The position numbers were made by a program, and so were the translations under genes. This document shows positions 17,155-20,255 of a stretch of DNA of 20,255 nt, in pieces (within the stretch, counting starts at the first letter, position 1; every line of letters begins with the position of its first letter). The notes beneath the pieces are model-generated. The model saw only the letters and a program-made list of their open reading frames with translations, was not told the DNA's origin and ran no database searches. Source of the stretch: Tieghemiomyces parasiticus. Lineage: Eukaryota > Kickxellomycota > Dimargaritomycetes > Dimargaritales > Dimargaritaceae. The stretch covers positions 1-20,255 of the forward strand of contig JANBPT010000876.1 in assembly GCA_027575765.1 (NCBI GenBank). The letters are read 5' to 3'.

Positions 17155-18952
17155 TCACTGCCGAGGTCGCCGTTGAAGATGCCATCGTAGTCCTAAACAG
17201 CACACGACGACCACTACGTACGATATGGCATTACCGACGTGACTCGGAACGTAGTAGGGGGCCTCGGCCACGCGGTACATTTGACCGCCGACCACCCCAC
17301 CGAAACTGCCAAGGGCTAGAGTGACAGCGGTGGCCACAGCCCGCTGGCCGGCATTGGGGAAATTATCGGCCAGCCACACCATGTTTAGAGGAGTGGTAGA
17401 GTTCCACGCTGCCCCACCTACCAGCAGTACTAGGTAACGACCGACCGCGCTGGTGCTGGAAGGCAGGAATGCAACAAGAAGGAAGGTGGGGATCCCGATG
17501 AAGAAAGACGTAGCCACAATGTGGAGGGGGCGCTCATGACAGCGGTCTGAGTGCCAGCCGAGGAGCACGGCAAAGGCCGCTCCGACAATAAATGGAGGCA
17601 TACTGAGGAGCTGGGCCTGCCAGCTTTGGAACCCCAGATCGTGGATGACCGTCGTGAGGAGGAATACAGTGGCATAGGCCGGGATGATGATGGCGAGCTG
17701 AATCAGGGAGTGGACATAGACCACAGGGTTTCTCAGCGTGGATACCAGCGCTGAATGTGAGGAAGGGTCGACAGTAGCCCTTTGGGTAGTCTCAACCGTG
17801 GCGACCCTGGTCGATTCGGTGGATTTGGGCACGTCGGGGCGTTTTGATGGAGAGGACTGACTATCTGCCCGGTCTCGGTTGTCGGACTCTAACAACAACG
17901 TATCGACCGCCTTGGGCCCCGTCCCCTCGGTCACCCTTAAACCTGACACCCGTTGCGCGGCCCTCTCGCGCTCGGCAGGAGTTAACCAGCAGGCGGTGGT
18001 CGGGGTGTCCGGCAGCAATAGATAAATAAGTAACCCAACGACCACGGTGGGGATACCTTCGAGAAGGAACAGCCACCGCCAAGAGGCCAACCCACCGGTT
18101 CCGTGTAAGTGGTCGATCCCGAAAGCCAATAGCCCACCTACAGCACCGGAGACGATACTGGCGCAGTAGAACACGGCAGACCGTGTCCCAATTTCGTCAG
18201 GAGTATACCATAAGGTGAGGTAATAGAACACGCCGGGGGCGAACCCAGCTTCGGCTGCACCCAAGAGAAGCCGTAGCGTTAGGATACTGGCCAACCCGGT
18301 ACTGGCGGACATGCAGGCCGATAGTGTGCCCCAGCCCATCACGATGAGGCCGAGCCATCGGGATGGGCGAATCCTTTGGAGGACCAAGTTAGCCGGGAGC
18401 ATCAGCAAGATGTAGCCTACGTAGAAAGTTTAAATGGAGGGGGGTGATTATTAGGGGCAATTCTCAGCTACCGATCGCGAAGCGTGGCGTAATGTTTGTT
18501 TTGTTTTTTTCCCCTGACATGTCCCAACAATGGAGTGTGACCTCTAAAGAAATTACATTTAGCGCATGCACTTACCAAAGAAAAATATTGACAAGGACCA
18601 GGAGTAGCCACTCTGGGTGAGTCCCAGGTCTTTCTCGATACCCATGAGACGCGCATTACCTATGAAACAATTCGGACAATTTGCGGAGGTCGGTTGTGGA
18701 GTTTTCGGTTAATCCGGATGAACCTGAGTTGTACACCAAGCCTTTTCCGCCTCGCACCCTGTCATTAAGAAGAACACAACATATACTTAAACTGTAGACA
18801 TATTACCTACCTAGGTTCGTCCGATCAAGCGAGTTAAGCAGGTAGGCAACGTTTAGTAGCGGAAAGATGCGCCAGTCTAACTTGCGCACCAGACGCCGGG
18901 CCTGTCGAGGGTCGACGGGCTCGACTGTAGTTGGCAGCCGATGGTCAACCAT
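17155..18952 (-). CDS. MFS transporter, anion:cation symporter (Dal5/TNA1-like), three exons
   Basis: Exons, minus strand: 18952-18811, 18659-18576, 18416-17155; introns of 151 bp (gtaggt..catag) and 159 bp (gtaagt..cgtag). The joined frame is 495 aa, the normal length. The first exon carries the family start, VRKLDWRIFPLL..LLNSLDRTNLG; the junctions restore G-NARLMGIEKDLGLT and FFF-G-YILLMLPANLVL, both typical of the family. Later motifs include RPSRWLG, RLLLGAAEAGFAPGVFYYLTLWY and SWRWLFLLEGIP. About twelve membrane segments, with a hydrophilic, Ser/Thr-rich central loop of about 60 residues. Relatives in fungi import allantoate, nicotinate, pantothenate, biotin and similar organic anions with protons at the plasma membrane; the substrate here cannot be read from sequence. 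I chose the ATG at 18952 (gccATGG, G at -3) over an in-frame ATG at 19003 because family N-termini are short and hydrophilic. Confidence 0.95.
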
Positions 18953-19865
18953 GGCTGTGATTTTTGTGAAGGGAGTGAGGAAACCGGGGAGGGGCAAACG
19001 CACTATCAGTTTCGTTAATAATACGGTACAAGGTCAAGGGCGTTATAAATGGCCATCAACCCCATAGCGATACCGAAAGGCGCAGTAAGAGTGAGGGCAG
19101 CTAGCCAAGAGACTAAGTACACCCAAGAATAGCCGGGTTCGGTTGGGGTAGAAATGATAGGTAGGTTGGCCAGTGTAACCAAGGGAAAATGGCGCTGTCG
19201 AGCTGGTCAGAGGAGCTGGCATAGGTCGATTGGGTACCGTGTGCAACCTTGTCCTCCTAGTGTTTCGCGGGGAGTGGTGCCATGGACGGTATCCTTCGCG
19301 AACTCTACCAATGTCGAGTCGCATATTAGGGGAGAAGGCCGCATTGGGCACGAGGCCTGTACGGCTTGCAGCTTCCTCCACCTGTGCTTGTCACAGGTTG
19401 GGCCACTGAATAGAACCAATGTTGCCAGTCATGTAGCCAGCCCACGGGATAGAGCCACTGAAATGATCGCCTGTTTGAATCGTATCTCGCTTTCAAGCTT
19501 AATGGTCCAGCCGCTTAGGGTGATTGTGCAATCCCCTAGTACTTGAGTTTGATGACAAAGATGCGGAGTATTTATGCATAGTCAGGGTGAAACGAAAATC
19601 CCGAACGGTTATTGGTGACAATGGAAAGAGGGGTATTATATAGTAAAGAAACACGGCGGCTGTGGACGGCATAGACGGTAACGAGCAACATGAGAGCAGG
19701 TTATGGAGGACGCAGATCATCAGATTACAGAAACTGGAATCAATCTCGGATACAAACACTCTTTAAGTAGATTTGTTCGTGTGGGACAGCCCCTTAAAGA
19801 CTGATATGACTGAGACCCGGGCCCTTCCTGTGACAGCCTTACCCAGCTTGAAGTACCGAGTCCCA
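18953..19865. other. MFS upstream region and bestrophin 3' side; no gene seen
   Basis: This 0.9-kb stretch holds the promoter of the minus-strand MFS gene and the downstream side of the bestrophin-like gene. Open frames at 19043-19381 and 19499-19759 (minus) and 19154-19546 (plus) overlap and show no motif. Nothing else was identified apart from the TATA-like box listed separately. Confidence 0.5.
19043..19050 (-). promoter_or_regulatory. TATA-like box of the MFS gene
   Basis: ATTTATAA on the minus strand lies about 92 bp upstream of the chosen MFS start codon, a usual distance for a fungal core promoter. It would also sit 41 bp upstream of the alternative ATG at 19003. Sequence match only. 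Confidence 0.35.
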
Positions 19866-20255
19866 TTAGCCGTCATCATTATTACGCTTCTCGTCCCGCA
19901 GGGAGACCTTTTCATTCAGGGAGGAGCTGGAGGCCGAGGCAGAGGTAGCGGCGGCGGCGGTACCCCGCTCCTTCTCCTTCTCCTCCTCCTCCTGATGCTT
20001 GTAGTGCTGGATGTAAGGCAACCAGTCCTCAACCTTGGGCGGGTTGTACGCGGTCATGTCGTTGAGTTCCTGGCCGATGACCTTGCAGAAATCATCAAGT
20101 GGGAGATCATTGTAGTCAAAGCCGAAAGGGTTCTCGATTTCTTTAGCAATGTGGAGAACGCCCAACATGGTGAACGCTGAGAGGGCCACAATTGGGACGG
20201 TGGCCCAACCGAGGTTGGTGAGAAGCTGGAATGGGAGAACTAGGATGTAGAGTAG
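19866..20255 (-). CDS. Bestrophin-family (UPF0187) anion channel, C-terminal part
   Basis: The frame is open from the window edge to a TAA at 19866-19868, giving the last 129 residues; the N-terminal membrane part lies outside. Two hydrophobic stretches (LLYILVLPFQLL and the segment ending AFTMLGVLHIAKEI) are followed by the bestrophin signature EIENPFGFDYNDLPLDDFC. In animal bestrophins the matching region forms part of the Ca2+ clasp and cytosolic core. Fungal and bacterial relatives are chloride or other anion channels of the plasma membrane or organelles. The tail has an alternating Glu/Lys run (EEEEKEKE) and an Ala/Ser stretch and ends in charged residues. No intron is visible in this part. 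The protein is cut only by the window end, not broken. Confidence 0.88.
   Translation of the reverse strand, partial: LLYILVLPFQLLTNLGWATVPIVALSAFTMLGVLHIAKEIENPFGFDYNDLPLDDFCKVIGQELNDMTAYNPPKVEDWLPYIQHYKHQEEEEKEKERGTAAAATSASASSSSLNEKVSLRDEKRNNDDG

Noticed and set aside
18953..19003. Upstream in-frame ATG of the MFS gene at 19003
   Set aside because: It would add 17 residues unlike family N-termini and lies only about 40 bp from the TATA-like box; the 18952 ATG has the better context. It remains possible.

Overview
The window looks like nuclear DNA of a filamentous or early-diverging fungus. It has spliceosomal introns of 149-337 bp with GT..AG ends and a TACTAAT-type branch point, a fungus-specific chitin synthase export chaperone (Chs7), a Gyp3/Msb3-like Rab GAP, a Dal5/TNA1-type MFS transporter and a fungal bestrophin-like channel. 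An intact DNMT2 and strong local CpG depletion would fit an early-diverging lineage, but I cannot place it further from sequence alone.

Layout. Five protein genes are visible and all are on the minus strand. (1) 705-3018: a seven-exon DNMT2/TRDMT1-type cytosine-5 methyltransferase (378 aa), including an 8-nt microexon inside SAM-binding motif I. (2) 3797-4879: intronless Chs7 (360 aa). (3) 4880-8981: about 4.1 kb with no gene I can support; it holds G-rich promoter-side DNA, a G-quadruplex-type tract, palindromes and one copy of a diverged dispersed repeat. (4) 8982-11594: intronless TBC-domain Rab GAP (870 aa). (5) 11595-12600: no gene seen; second copy of the dispersed repeat. (6) About 12600-14465: a block almost without CpG (about 8 in 1.8 kb, none for about 660 bp), unlike everything around it. 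(7) 14613-14684: tRNA-Pro(CGG) on the plus strand, with a Pol III terminator. (8) 14700-17154: no supported gene, but an abrupt strand-composition flip near 15845 and a 20-bp T8A8 palindrome. (9) 17155-18952: three-exon MFS anion:cation symporter (495 aa). (10) 19866 to the window end: the C-terminal part of a bestrophin-family channel.

The genes do not form one pathway. Chs7 (ER exit of chitin synthase) and the Gyp3/Msb3-like GAP (Rab control of exocytosis in its relatives) both serve polarised secretion, but they lie about 4 kb apart as separate genes. The two most notable observations are the DNMT2 microexon, whose skipping would cause an immediate frameshift and premature stop, and the sharply bounded CpG-free block just upstream of the tRNA. 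The latter is best explained as a cytosine-methylated, decayed repeat or as an assembly chimera.
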